NCBI GenBank assembly: GCA_030549335.1
Contig: CM060188.1
Location: forward strand, 9,424,001-9,488,000
DNA length: 64,000 nt
Direction: 5' to 3'
DNA from: Pontederia crassipes
Taxonomy: Eukaryota > Streptophyta > Magnoliopsida > Commelinales > Pontederiaceae
Below the pieces are notes generated by a model. That model was not told the origin of the DNA. It saw nothing but the letters and a program-made list of their open reading frames with translations, and searched no databases. This document shows, piece after piece, positions 45,101 through 56,870 of this stretch. Each line of letters opens with the position of its first letter. Position 1 is the stretch's first letter. Position numbers and translations under genes: made by a program.

Positions 45101-48100
45101 AGAAATAACGACAGGATATAACCAGCACTTTCAAGTGTAGAAAAGATACTTGTATCCAGTGCAGCTTTTGCAGCAGCTAAAAGTGTTTCATGATCATCAA
45201 TAGATTCTCCTGAGGCATATGTGCATCATACAAGTAAGAAATATGTCTTTTCAACAAGTGAAAGCTTCAATGTTTATGAACCCTTCATTGCAAGCAAGTT
45301 ACCTGTAGAATGTCGCATGCGTCCATTTATCTTCCGCTCTGACAACTTTTTGGTGGGTTTCTGATTAGGTTTACTGATGGGAAAGCCATTGATGATTACA
45401 TTCTAAATAAATTGACAACCGACAATTATTTAAATTAAGTCAATTTTACCTTTCAACCCTCTCAGAGCCAGCACTTCTATGTTGTGATGGAGAGGTAGAA
45501 TTTTCTGCTTTCTCACATAAGCTGGAGATTTCTGGTCTTTTTGAAGTAAAGCTTCTTCCATTCCTCCCTTGGCTCAGAACACCATCCGCAACATCGTCGT
45601 CACCAACCAATTTGCTCTTTTTTGAAGCTGACACTAATAGAAGAGGTTCAATCTGATTATCATCTGCTTTCAACTTCTTAATTTTGTCTTTCACATTTGC
45701 ATCAGCAATTCCGGACTCCTCGCTTTCTGATAATCCTCCTGCTTGCCCATTTCCACCTTTTGGTTTAACTTTCCGATTCACATTAGAAAATAAGTTTCGC
45801 GTGGCAACATCATTCCCAAAGTCATTATCAGTACTACCTGAAGCATGTGGTTCATCGTGGCCACGAATAAGATGACTCAAATTTGATCTTCTCGCACCAC
45901 GAGATAGCTTTTGAGTCCTTTGTGGAATGCACTGTGGTTCAGGAGGTGATGATGATTGTGCAGTTGATGAGCGTTTGTGATTAATGTTTCCACATTTGAC
46001 TTTTGTAATACCTTGAGGATGATCCCAACTATTGATGTTTCCTGTTTGCTGCATGCTCCCAGATGCTTTTGACAGGAAACCAGAATTAGATCTGGGTCCC
46101 CGAGCAAGTGTGCTTGACTTTACATTTGGAGTACGGTTAGAAATACAACTTTCTTCACGACCATTTGGTCTGGTTACCAATGAAAATATGTTAAGAGGGA
46201 TACAATAACTCTTACCCACAAGAAATTCTAGGTGATGCAATGGCAACAAGAGTTAATCAAATACAGAAATATTTTTTAAAGACATCCTGAGAATAATGAC
46301 ATAAGGTGCAGGATAAATTTGGTTTCTTTACTTTCTTTGTTCTCGTGTGAAGGAGAGGGGGATAAATTCTTACTTGATAGAAGCTTTAACAGTAGCATCA
46401 TCTTCATCTCTTCTTTCATTAGGAATAGGGCTTTCCACTTGGTCTATCCTAGATATAGGGCTCAAAGCAATGCCTTTATGTTGAGAAGTTAAAACTAACT
46501 TTGCAAGCTCACTTGGATCATTAGCTCCAGACCTACATGGCAAGGGCCCAAGCACCATAATGAAATTCTTTTGTAAATTCTTTCTACGATCTGGTAAGAA
46601 AGAGTACAAAAGCCATTTCAACAAGCATATGCATGCATATATTATATATTTTATTTATATATGTTATAACTCCGCCTATGTTTTATAGCCGGTCCCAAGC
46701 CCGGATAAAGGAGGAGGGTTGTGTTAGGCCCCGACAGCCAGCGTAAAACCCTCTCGAATCTCATGAACATGGATCAACGAGTCGTATGATCCATGTAGCC
46801 GACCCCACCTAGTGAGATAAGGCTTTGTTGTTGTTGTTGTATATATATACAGACACACACACACAATCTTAAAAGTAACCACTCTTAAATAATAAGTTAT
46901 GTGGAATAACACATGGCCCATCTGCAATCTGCATGTATATTGTCCAAAAATTTACAATTGATATAAAATAGATTCGTCAAACAACACTAGCAAGAACATA
47001 AACCTACATCACTCAACTACCCTTTTTTTAGGAGAAAAAGGATGACCACCAGGGTTGTGGTTGTCATCCATCTATATATATAACTGAACCTTGATTTGTA
47101 GCATGACAGGAAAATAGAATGAACTGAGAATTTCCACTACAAAAGTTTGGGCAGTACCAACCATGAGAAAATGGTTGATGGTGGACACTAGAAAAATATG
47201 AGAGAGGACTCTTTTGAAACAAGAATAGGAAAGAGAAAATAATTAATGATCATAAATAATGTCAGCTCTTGAAACTTTCTTATGATCAGTATCTAGCTAA
47301 CAAACATGATTTGTAACGAATGGGGTGGGTTAGCAAAGTCAGAGTATGACAGGGAACAAGCTCGATGATTCGACAACACAGGCTTTGGAACCGTTATCTG
47401 ATAAGGCAGAAAATGAAGTATCTGAAAATGGTAGGCACTGATCTAGTGTGACCTATATGAGACTAATTAAGGGTCAAATACAAACTTGTAAACATTTAAT
47501 CTAAGTTGCACCCAAGCCCGGATAAAGGAGGAGGGTTGTGTTAGGCCCCGACAGCCAGCGTAAAACCCTGTCGAATCTCATGAATATGGATCAACGAATA
47601 TAGCGGAATGGCGTCGTATGATCCATGTAGCCGACCCCACCTAATGTGATAAAGCTTTGTTGTTGTTGTTGTTGCATTTTTAACGGAATTCTTTAATAAG
47701 ATCGAAAGCATTCCACTGCTAGTGACATTAATATCACTGAACAAACTACATAATAATTGCAGGATGAGATATGCATCATCAAGTTACCATATCAAGTGAA
47801 ATTGAACCTAAACTTGTAATTTTAGATGCTAATACGAGTCCATGCTGGGAAGAATATTAACAAAGTTACTGAACAGTCATTTATAATAAACTTTGAAGTA
47901 TCTACATGGTCAATTGGCACACATGGGACATGTAAGTCTTGCTTTTTTGAGGAGATGTAAGCCTTGTTAACTAGAATCAACAGAGGATACATCTTTCTTA
48001 GTAGAGAAAACAAAGGATACTATCTAGAAAACTTCATCAGCTGATTAGAACCCATGTAACTTTTTTTTTTTTTGAGAAAAATCCATGAAACTTTTGAAAG

Positions 48101-49994
48101 AGAAATTATCTGATATTCCCCATCCATAATGAAGCCAAAAAGGGAATTAAGATGGATTGACTAATCAAGAAATTAGAAACTTGATGTATCCACATATGGC
48201 AAAGTGGGAATGAAGATGAAGATAAGTTGGCTGGTCCATCTTGCTTATAAAATGGACAGAAAATAAGAACATAGAACTACACAGACAAATCCACATAGAT
48301 GACCAACCTTCTCGAGTCTCCAAAGATGGAAGGAAACATTCCATGAAAACCACATTAAGAACAAGAAAATGCAATGGCATAGAAAAATCAAATCAGACCT
48401 GAGTGCATTGTCATTCATCCGTTGTTTTCCATCATTGACAAGGTTCTGTTGTAGTCCTCTTTTAGATCCCCGGTTGCCATCAGGAGGTGCAGGCAAAATT
48501 GTGCTTCCCACAATATCTGATTTTATTACTGACCGCTTCTTCTTCATCTTCAACTTCTCCCAACTTTCAACAATATTATGCACAGCTTGTACTTTTTCTT
48601 CAGTCGCAACAGATTTAGGAACGTCTCTATCTTTATTCATAGACCCAGATTGTTTGACAATACCATTAGGCCTTGCATCTGTCTAATAAAATGAAAAACA
48701 AATGCAAATTGTACAGTGATCAAAAGATAAACCCAAATAGAAACTTAAGCATTGAAAAAATAAGCCTTGACTTTATCTTGAACATTGAAATGCTGAAAAA
48801 TTTATCACAAATACTTCTAAATCTTACTATTCTTAGAAAGATAACAAAGAAACATGTGAGTTTACAAGTCTGCATATTTTGAAAGGGGCAATCATGGCCA
48901 TGGTTGAACCAGAAAAGAACAAGGCTACAGTTACAGCTGAATGATAACTTAACAAGCTTCTAAACAATAAATACACTAAAAACATCGGCAAACACATTTC
49001 TTTTTCATGTCTATTCATAAGGAAAAAACAGCATGAAAAACCAAAGAAATTTGAAAGATTGATACTTAAAGAAAGTATCCATTTATGCATAATTACTTAA
49101 ATGAGTACTTTAATTACTGCTCATTCTCCGATGGGATCATATTCCAATATACATATCCATCAAAAGAACGACACAGAATGTGCATGAAACCATGTCATCG
49201 CCATCGAAGCAATTTAAGACTTAAATTTGAATTGTACCTCTACCAACGAAGTCCGGATTCGTCTGTTCGGAACAGCAGAAGTGCCTTTCCGGTCAACTTT
49301 ATGAGGCCCCAGCTCAACACAGGTTTCACTAGAATGGCTCTGCAAGTTCACCTTCGGAACGGTTCCTCCTGGAAGTGATACAATAGGACGTTCACATATT
49401 GAAACATCATTCCTTGAGCGTTTTCTGGTCGAACTATGACAATGTTTTTCAATTTTCATTGTTGCTTCATTGAAGGCCTTTACACGTTCCCTAAAATAGA
49501 CAAAAGGAAAAACTAAGGACTCATTCGTCAGAAGGAAGAATGTAGGCACTTCTGGTGCCAACAAGAAAAATAGGGCACCTTGCTTTCATAGAACTCTCAT
49601 GGAGGTTAATCTTCAGCCGTCTAATCTCCTCAACAGATGAAGGGGGTAAATGCCTCATTGAAGAGGTTGATGATAAAGATTCTGCTGATGGAATGCCAAC
49701 TATGGAAGTTAGGGTTCTTTTTAGATCTACTGCCCGAGGAAACTTAGGATGGGAAATCACTCCTTTCAAATCTGAAATAAGAGATTGACAAAGATTTGAT
49801 GCTTCTCCTGAACATGACATGGCAGCAGCCCTTGATGTATTTTGTTGTGATGCTTGAACACGAGTCTCCACAGCCTCAAGGAGACTTCCTGACCTTTCCA
49901 CTGCAGTAGTTACATAAGATGCCCGCTGCCCATTTAAATATGCTGGATTATCAGAAGCATTGGAGGACACACCAAATCTGCTGCTAGTTGTCAT
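39173..49994 (-). CDS. Large plant-specific nuclear-type protein, At4g29790/At2g19390-like (about 1276 aa, 15 coding exons)
   Basis: Coding exons: 49994-49579, 49490-49238, 48682-48399, 46583-46374, 46169-45450, 45373-45303, 45209-45150, 45062-44974, 44894-44829, 44322-43825, 42399-42325, 41185-41115, 41033-40976, 40265-40010, 39876-39173. Phases agree throughout; 3831 nt. Family hallmarks: MTTSSRFGVSS start and NGQRASYVT; KARERVKAFNEA; the basic KKKRSV; ETLLAAAKAAL...ACSGTFWKQIEPFFA; DRILLELSEIGLYPDAVPDL; ELEAIALNKLVEITYEKYM; the KRKRSERDRDGK basic patch; and the C-terminal LDIPMDDLSQVNLML. Several basic clusters could be nuclear localisation signals, and much of the chain is Ser-rich and likely disordered. 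The biochemical function of the family is unknown to me. Splice sites of exons 3, 4 and 6 were set by phase where the nearest AG did not fit. Confidence 0.85.
40775..40860 (+). mobile_element. Au SINE, 5'-truncated, 13-bp target duplication
   Basis: The 3' part of an Au-family SINE (GATCCATGTAGCCGACCCCA, then GTGGGATAAGGCTTTGTTGTTG) is flanked by ATTTGAGATGTCT at 40762-40774 and 40861-40873. It lies in the intron between coding exons 13 and 14 of the large minus-strand gene, opposite to its transcription. Confidence 0.85.
43219..43280 (-). mobile_element. Au SINE tail, 17-bp target duplication
   Basis: The minus-strand copy holds only the 3' end (AACAACAAAGCCTTATCCCA on the plus strand). TACTTTAATGCATGACA flanks both sides (43202-43218 and 43281-43297), a perfect 17-bp duplication that proves retroposition by target-primed reverse transcription with heavy 5' truncation. 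It is intronic. Confidence 0.88.
46689..46840 (+). mobile_element. Au SINE, near full length
   Basis: It starts at the Au 5' sequence TAGCCGGTCCCAAGCCCGGA with the Pol III box-like segment, continues through AACATGGATCAACGAGTCG and ends GATAAGGCTTTGTTGTTGTT. The flanks are TA-rich (TATATATATA), so the target duplication is unclear. It sits in the intron between coding exons 3 and 4 of the large gene. Confidence 0.8.
47511..47673 (+). mobile_element. Au SINE, near full length
   Basis: It runs from CCCAAGCCCGGATAAAGGAG to AAGCTTTGTTGTTGTTGTTG, about 90% alike to the copy at 46689 by eye. A short GTTGCA occurs on both sides (47505-47510 and the 3' junction), a possible target duplication. It lies in the same intron as the previous copy, 670 bp away. 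Confidence 0.8.
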
Positions 49995-51940
49995 CAGTTA
50001 AATTTCTTCGAGCACTACAATTACAGTAGGAACAAGTAGCCACAAAAAGATGGACTTTGAACAATAATCATCAAAACGTGCCACAAAATGAAAAGTATGA
50101 ACACCTGTAAGGATCAACATTCAACATTTAAAAATCAATAGAAGTGATTGATAAACTATAAAGAACAAGAGGAAAGGGACTTGATCATGGAAATACATAA
50201 ATCTATGGAACTGAATTGTATGACATACTTAAATATTGCAATTACTGACTTTTTTTTCTTAGTCGACCAAGAAACATTCATGAGAAAAGCTTGAAGCAAT
50301 AGCTATCTTTTAATCACCCTTTCAGTACTCAGTTCTTCAGACATCTCAAAGCAACGTAAAATCACTACTATCCTAGAGCATTTCAGAAACAGATTTAGCA
50401 TGAAAAATGAATACAAGAAAAAATATTTGAGTGAACTCATTATCCCATTCCATCCCTACCAACGAGAACCAATGGTGTCAAACTCAAAGTAAAGGCCTGG
50501 TGAACATGTAAAATGTAACATAGGAACACAAAGTGTCATATTCAACCAACCTTTTATGATGAAATACATGTATATATTAATTTGTGCAAAGAAACATTGA
50601 AAAACACCGATATAATAAACTTCGATACTAAATAAGAAAGATTCCAAGTATAAGTTTGGGTTACCAAAATAAAAATATCAAATGATTCAACTTACAACAA
50701 TACAGCTAAAGTAAGTCATTTAAATAATCTAATATTCTAGAATAGATAACAATGTAAGACGGACCTCCTTAAAAAATAATTACTGTTAAGTACTAACAGA
50801 AAAACGAGCAACGAGCTTTCGCGGCCAAGATACTCATTAACAGAGGAACCAGCAGGCGCAATTCAGAAGCCAAGCAAACAAAAATACTATAATTCGCAGT
50901 AAACCATTTGTTGGGAAAGGAAGCGCATAGATATGGATAACAGATGCCTAAATCATCAAAGCTCATACGTGATAAAATCTCAGTGACGGTTATCCTCTGC
51001 CGTGCTCGTGACTGCTCGCGATCAGATCTGCTTGAGTGCAGACCTGCTCGCGAACATAGAATGTCCAGAGATGTGCTCGCGATTTGCTCACGAGCAGAAG
51101 AGGACGAACACTTAGGCAAGCAAAAGAGACCGAGAGAGGGGGGAGAAAGGCAACGAGGAGAAAAAACAGCTTAGGCGGCAACGCACCACGGCGGCAACTC
51201 GGCGACGGGCGAACTGCAACGCGGCAGCCAACAAGATCCGGCGTTGTGTTTGGATTTGGGGATTCAGACCGTAATTAGGGCATCTCGTGGGACCCACCAG
51301 AACAAGGAAAAGAAAAAAGAAACTTCAACCGGACAAGCCGTGTCCGCCGAGTTCCGCGAAGAATCGTCCGATTTCACAGTGTTAAACTCGCGATTTTGCT
51401 CATGAGCATTCATGCTTAACATATCCAACTCCCAAACAATTTGTTATCAACAATCCACAACAAGAAAAGCTTCTCCCACAGGTCACTAATTCACTTGATC
51501 GCAACAATTACAATCTTAAAAATTGGAAATCGGTCACAATAATGTGACCATTAATCATCACTTGCTTCGAACAGAGCTGACAAACCTCAATAATGGCATC
51601 AAACGAAATCCAACAAGTTGACTCCTTTACGCGACGAAAACGCAAACGAAAACGAAATAGGTTAAAGAAAACTACTTTCGTTACTAAACTCGGCAATATG
51701 AATCACCCCGTGATGCGAAAGAAGAAAGGAAAGCGATCGAATCTGGAAAGCTCACCTCGATGCCGGAGACAGGGTTTTAGTAATAGTTCGACGGAAGGAT
51801 CCGTGAGACGAATGGGGCGAAATGGAATAAGAGGAATCGAGGGTTTAATTGGGATCGAATTAGGGCTAAAATCGGGAAATTCACAGTTTTTGGGGGTGAT
51901 CGGGAGAAAGGGCACTTCGTTTGATCGGCATCGGGGACGA
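49995..51940 (-). other. 5' UTR, leader intron and promoter of the large minus-strand gene
   Basis: An acceptor (AATTGTAG|TGCTCG) at 50014 lies 20 bp before the ATG. A donor (CATCGAG|GTGAGC) at 51756 closes a GC-rich leader exon that extends to about 51.94 kb. The intron of about 1.74 kb holds, at 50.98-51.09 kb, a cluster of CTCGCGA / TGCTCG words of unknown nature. Small ORFs on the plus strand there have no support. Confidence 0.5.
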
Positions 51941-52870
51941 TGAATTGGATACGGGGGTAATTTGGGGAAAATAAGAAATAAGTGGATGGGACTTGGGAGT
52001 CCTCGTCTCGCTTAATATGAGCTGGTTAACGTGGTATAGAGCACGTGCGTTGAGGTGGTGATATTGTCACGCCTTTGACCTTGGATTGACGGTCAAATGA
52101 AAGAGAGAGGGATGGGAGCGGTGCAAATGTCTGCGCTTCTGTTGGACTCGCGGCCGCAACACAACTGGCAGTGACCGGCGGCGTGATAATATCGACGATA
52201 GATTTTGCCCGTTAATAACATTCTCTTTATTTATAATAATAATTACTAAAGTACGAAATTCATTAGTTTCTTTGGAAAAAAAATATGCAGGATAAGTTTA
52301 ATTGACTCTAATAAATAATGGTAGGTTAATGAATTTATGTGTAGTTTTTTTTTATTAAAAGAAAAAGATACATCAGTCACCATTTAACCTTCAGCCAAAA
52401 TCATGTAGTAAATTATGATTAAAAAAAGTCTTTAAATTTATGATTAAAAGCATGATTGATATTATATTGTAGTAAATTATTCAGGCTGCCCGATATGATG
52501 TACGCCTTATAAAAAGTGTTCTATCATTAGAGACCACAATCTCTTCGCAAAACTATGGAACTTTCAAGTTACAAGACCATAAAAGCCAATTTCGAACATT
52601 CGTCTGTGGAAAGAGAAGGAAAAAGGAAAAAAAAAGATGAAGTGTTAACCAATGTCAATATCAATGTTTTGCTATGTATAAGCAAGTGAAAAGTTGGGAC
52701 GAGTACATGACAAATAATCAAAAGAACAAAGTAATTATACGATGAGCAAACCGACTTCAACACACTTCCAGTCCACACGGATATCATTTGTTTTTTTTTT
52801 CCTAAGAAATATTTGCCAACTCAAAGAAGAGAAACACTCTCAATGAAGAGAGGTGTAACTCTTTCAAAAA
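51941..52870. other. Spacer between the large gene and RanBP1
   Basis: GC-rich near 52.0-52.2 kb (promoter side of the large gene), then AT-rich. The right end is the RanBP1 3' UTR. No gene is seen. Confidence 0.4.
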
Positions 52871-55144
52871 TTAAGATGCAGAAGAAGTTGGTCCTTCTAT
52901 CTTCGATCTCGTTTCTTGGTTATCTTCGTCTTCCACAGCGGTGCCGGTAGCAAAAGTGTCTTCTTTACTTTCCTCCCTCTTGATATCACTAATGTTCAAC
53001 TTCTTCTCCATATCCGCGGCGGCGATAGCTGAGGAACTGTCACTCTCTTCCTCCCTCTTCCCAAATGACCCAACAATCTCCTCAACCATTGCTCTGAATT
53101 TCTTGCAGTCTGAAACAAACGTCAAAAAACTTCAGTAGAAGATATAACATGTAGTAGAACGAGATAATTAGGCAAGATAAAAAGGAAGTATATGAAGTAC
53201 TACATATTAATGATATACAAAGGTTAGGTTCAGTCTAGGACTAAAAATATCATACGTCTAATGCACAATGATTAGATAACAATGCTGCAGTCTGCGTGTA
53301 TCATACCTTCAAGGAATGCAAATATATCTATTATGTATTTGGTCCTCAGCCAACTTGAAGAAAACTTTTGTTAATAATGTCTTGAATTTGAACTCAGTTG
53401 ATCCTCTTACATAATCAGAATTTCTCTACGGGGTCTCACTGCCCGGTCAGCGAGCCTGTGGAGGATAAGGGGGCGATCCAGAGAGATCCCCTGCGGGGGT
53501 TGCAAGGGGACGGAGCCCCCTGAGCGAAAACTTTTAGAGATTTTTTATATGTGATTCGGATTTGATTTATTTCCTTATCACGAGATAGGTGTCCTATTTT
53601 CAAAGGATTTATTTAGAGTCTCAGTCCGTATGTAATTCCTATCTCAAAGGAAGTACCTATATAAACTCTCTAGGAGTCTAAACAGAGATTCATCCTTATA
53701 ATCATCATTATTTCATAACAAAGAGAGCCATCATTTCCCGAGAACATAATCCGATTTAGGATGAATCTCGTAAATCTTCGTGTTCGTGCGATCCCTCTCT
53801 CCCTCCTTTCGTAACACTTTCTTTTATGAGAGAAATTACTCTTAAATGATAGCCTGATCAAGTAAACTGATATGGTATATAACTATATTGTCCTTTACAA
53901 ATAAAAAAGAAATATGTCATCTCCTTCCTAGCAGATTAACTTATCCAATTTTGCCAAGCTTTTCATATGAGCCACAAAAAGAGTTAGTAGTCTTTTAAGA
54001 GAAAAAGAAAAAGAAAAGTACATGACAGAGCAGATTTCTACTTTTTCTTCCATGTTTGGATTATAAAAAAATTGAACATATAAGAAGGATACAATGGGAA
54101 GATGATTTTAATTATCTTAGATGATGCTTGATGGGTGAAAAAACATCAGTGCTCTGCAACTAACAAATTGCCAACAGTCTACACTAAAAACTACCAGACA
54201 CAAGAAGACATCTCATCTGGGACAGGTGAATGAACTTAAGCCTGAAGATAAACTAGTTAGCAGATAGTAACAAAATGGCATCCACCAGGTAGCAAAAAGT
54301 TATGTCATGAATCTTTTTAGTAGAACATGCCATAAGAAGCTGAATCACAGAATCTTACAAATCGGTATTATATTTATATTTAAAACCAATACGAATCTGC
54401 AGATGATCAAATAATTACAGTGAAACATATAATTCGAAATACCGAGCTCAAGTTCTTGATTATTTCATAAGCGAGAAGAAAAATAAGAAAATGCGGACGA
54501 TAAAAAAAAAAGTCACACTCACACTCCACTGATCCAAAACGGATAGCAAAAACCTCCTCCTTCAGCTCCCCGTCGGAGAAATCTGCAGCCGGCCACACGC
54601 AAGATTTCTCGTTCCCCGCATGCTCTTGCAGCTTGATCGACGGAACGACTGCACAATTCACAAAATGAAACGAATCAAAGTGAACCTTTTTGTTTCCCGG
54701 AAGGTTCCAATTTTTCCCGCGTCTCGCATCAAATGACAGAGAAATAGACCGTCTTACTCAGATGGTTGGCGCAGATCTTGAGGGTTTTGTCCTGCCGCAT
54801 GACCAGCCGGACCTTTCCGGTTTCCTTGTGCTTCAGGAGCTTCACGCGGCCGATGCCCCGTTCCTTCCACTGGTTCCCTTCCTTGTCGAATCGATACAGC
54901 TTCGCTTTTCTAAATTCGTCACGAAATGTGACGGATGATGAGAAGTGAGGGTTAAACTCCACGATGGTTCAGTGTTCCAGAGGGTTTTGATGGCTTACTG
55001 GTCGAGAAGGATGTGCTCGTCTTCCTCTCCGGTTGTAACGGCAACCTCCTCGAGCCGGACGACGGGGGCAACGTAGGCGCCGGTGTCCTCCTCGTCGCCG
55101 CCTCCGGCCGCCTCGTCCTCGTCCTTAAAGCAGTCGCTGGTCAT
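52871..55144 (-). CDS. RANBP1: Ran-binding protein 1 (220 aa, four exons)
   Basis: Cytoplasmic partner of RanGTP that, with RanGAP, strips Ran from importins and exportins and triggers GTP hydrolysis. Exons are 55144-54999, 54909-54758, 54648-54523 and 53109-52871; 663 nt in phase. The Ran-binding domain covers about residues 48-160: [39 protein letters not shown], then [37 protein letters not shown] and [14 protein letters not shown]. The acidic N-terminus ([13 protein letters not shown]...) and the charged, low-complexity C-terminus fit plant RanBP1a-c. Exon 3 ends at GGAGT|GTGAGT, giving Tyr at the junction. The last intron (1.4 kb) carries an LTR-like insertion. The start was chosen because it keeps the VRLEEVAV segment; an overlapping upstream ORF is listed separately. 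Confidence 0.92.
53430..53816 (+). mobile_element. LTR-like insertion in the last RanBP1 intron
   Basis: Contains GGGGTCTCACTGCCCGGTCA, a G/C-run block (CCTGCGGGGGTTGCAAGGGG), a TATA element (CCTATATAAACTC, about 53656) followed by a leader-like AT-rich part, and ends in CTTTCGTAACA. This promoter/leader/end order is that of a solo LTR. The left end and target duplication could not be fixed, so the start is approximate. Confidence 0.4.
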
Positions 55145-55200
55145 ATTTGGGATACAGAAAGCGAAAGGTGGCGGAAGCGGTGGAAGGAGGAGAACAGCAT
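55141..55200 (-). other. Upstream ORF overlapping the RanBP1 start codon
   Basis: A 19-codon ORF starts at ATG 55200 and its TGA overlaps the RanBP1 ATG as ATGA (55144-55141). A TATA element (TATAAAG, 55220-55214) is only 14 bp upstream of the uORF ATG, so a start site about 30 bp below it would exclude the uORF. It can matter only if transcription begins further upstream. Confidence 0.35.
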
Positions 55201-55213
55201 CTTATTCTGCAGC

Positions 55214-55220
55214 TCTTTAT
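55214..55220 (-). promoter_or_regulatory. TATA box of RanBP1
   Basis: The minus strand reads GCTTATAAAGAGC, 70 bp before the RanBP1 ATG. It predicts a 5' UTR of about 40 nt. Confidence 0.5.
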
Positions 55221-56870
55221 AAGCTCTCCGGGTTCCCATACAATTATCGTTTTATTACAAATTAGTCCCTGAGGAATACCATACGATTCTTCTTTCTTTC
55301 TCTAGTTTTTTTAAATGCTTATATCAGTAAATTATTTGTATAAGAATTCAACAAAAAAGAAGAAAACAAAATAATTATTGAGAATACTTTTTTAATAAGC
55401 TGACGATTTTACATGCTCAATGTTCAATCATCCAGTTTACTATCATTCTGCAATGAAAATGTTTGACTGTTTTTTTTACTCGTTTTCTAACGAAAAAGAA
55501 GAAAGATAAACTATCATCCACCAAAAACGAATCAAAGATCCGCACAAAAATGCATTAGTAGATTTAATTGGACGATTTTTTTTGTGTTTTGCCATGATTG
55601 ATAGCGACTTTCGAAGATCTTGAACTATGTACGGTTAGAGAGTGATCTTCCAAATTTCCATTTTAAATTGCTTATTAATGTTGCACAAATTTAATAGTTT
55701 ATATCGTATTTTGTACCAAGCATTAACAAATGAAATTATAAATGTGTTTTTTGAGGATTATTTTCATAAATCAATATAATTTTTCACATTTAACATCAAA
55801 CTTTACTCCTGTTATATTTTTTATTAATTTTAAATTTTCTCAATTATGAAAAAATCAAATTTTCTTTCATAACACATCAAATAATAAATATAAAAAATAA
55901 AAAATAAAAAAACAAGTCCAATTGCTCGAAAATTCGATGGTGAGCAAAAATAATTGATCAAGAAGTTGGTAAACTTTTCGCATGATCGATGGTAAAAAAA
56001 TGAGAGTTCGTGCTACTGAACGCGATGTAATCAAACTGATGATTGACGTCGTAAAGAATATAAAGTCAATATGCGAAGTGATAAAAGTAAGAGTCGCCGG
56101 TACTATTTATCCTCAAACAAACCTCACGTTGATCCTCCCAATCTAGTCTTAAAAATTAAGTGTTTTAATATATATTTTTCTTTTCTTTTATTTTTATGTT
56201 TATTATTTGATGTATTATGAAGAAAGGGGTAATCTGGTTTTTTCATAAATGAAAAATTAAACTTAAAAAAAGTATGATTTATGGAAATTATCTATTTTTT
56301 AAAGAAAAGTATTTTCTGGAAGCTTTTTGCCTGAAAACTTATTAACACCAAATAAATTTTTTTCACAACACCGGATACTTGCATTACTGTGAAACAAAAA
56401 TAATATTAAGCAATATTGTCCATAGACAGGAAACTTGATGTCCATAATGTGGTGGTAATGACCTGAAAAAGTGCAACTCCCTTTCTTCGGCTGCATGAGT
56501 AGTAATCATTCACAATGGTGCTAAAAAGATGAAATAACTTGGTTGACAACCAAGTTTGATGAATCCTCAACTTTGTTAAAAAAAAAAGTGATCCTACAAA
56601 GCTCGGTAATCAGGTATGCTTCAAAGAGTTAGGTGCTAGTTTTCAAAAGGCTAAGAACCAATTAGTCTGGCTCGAAGCAATCCATTTGAACCAACAAATA
56701 TGGCTTCAAAGACAGCTTTTGATGGCCACAATCCATGAGCCAAAAATGATGAAACACAAAAAAAAAAGAAGGAATTGTTTCAAGCAGGTTTGTTCTTGTG
56801 GTCATACAAATACCAAATGTTTGAAAGAAAAAAAAACATTAATGAACATATGTACCGCCTTTCTCAGAAC
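55221..56870. other. AT-rich spacer between RanBP1 and EBP1
   Basis: No gene, RNA or clean repeat was recognised. The sequence is AT-rich with A/T runs. Confidence 0.4.

Noticed and set aside
46724..47744. Minus-strand ORFs sharing an HIRWGRLHGSYD-like segment, suggesting a repeated peptide
   Set aside because: Both are translations of Au SINE copies, not of genes.
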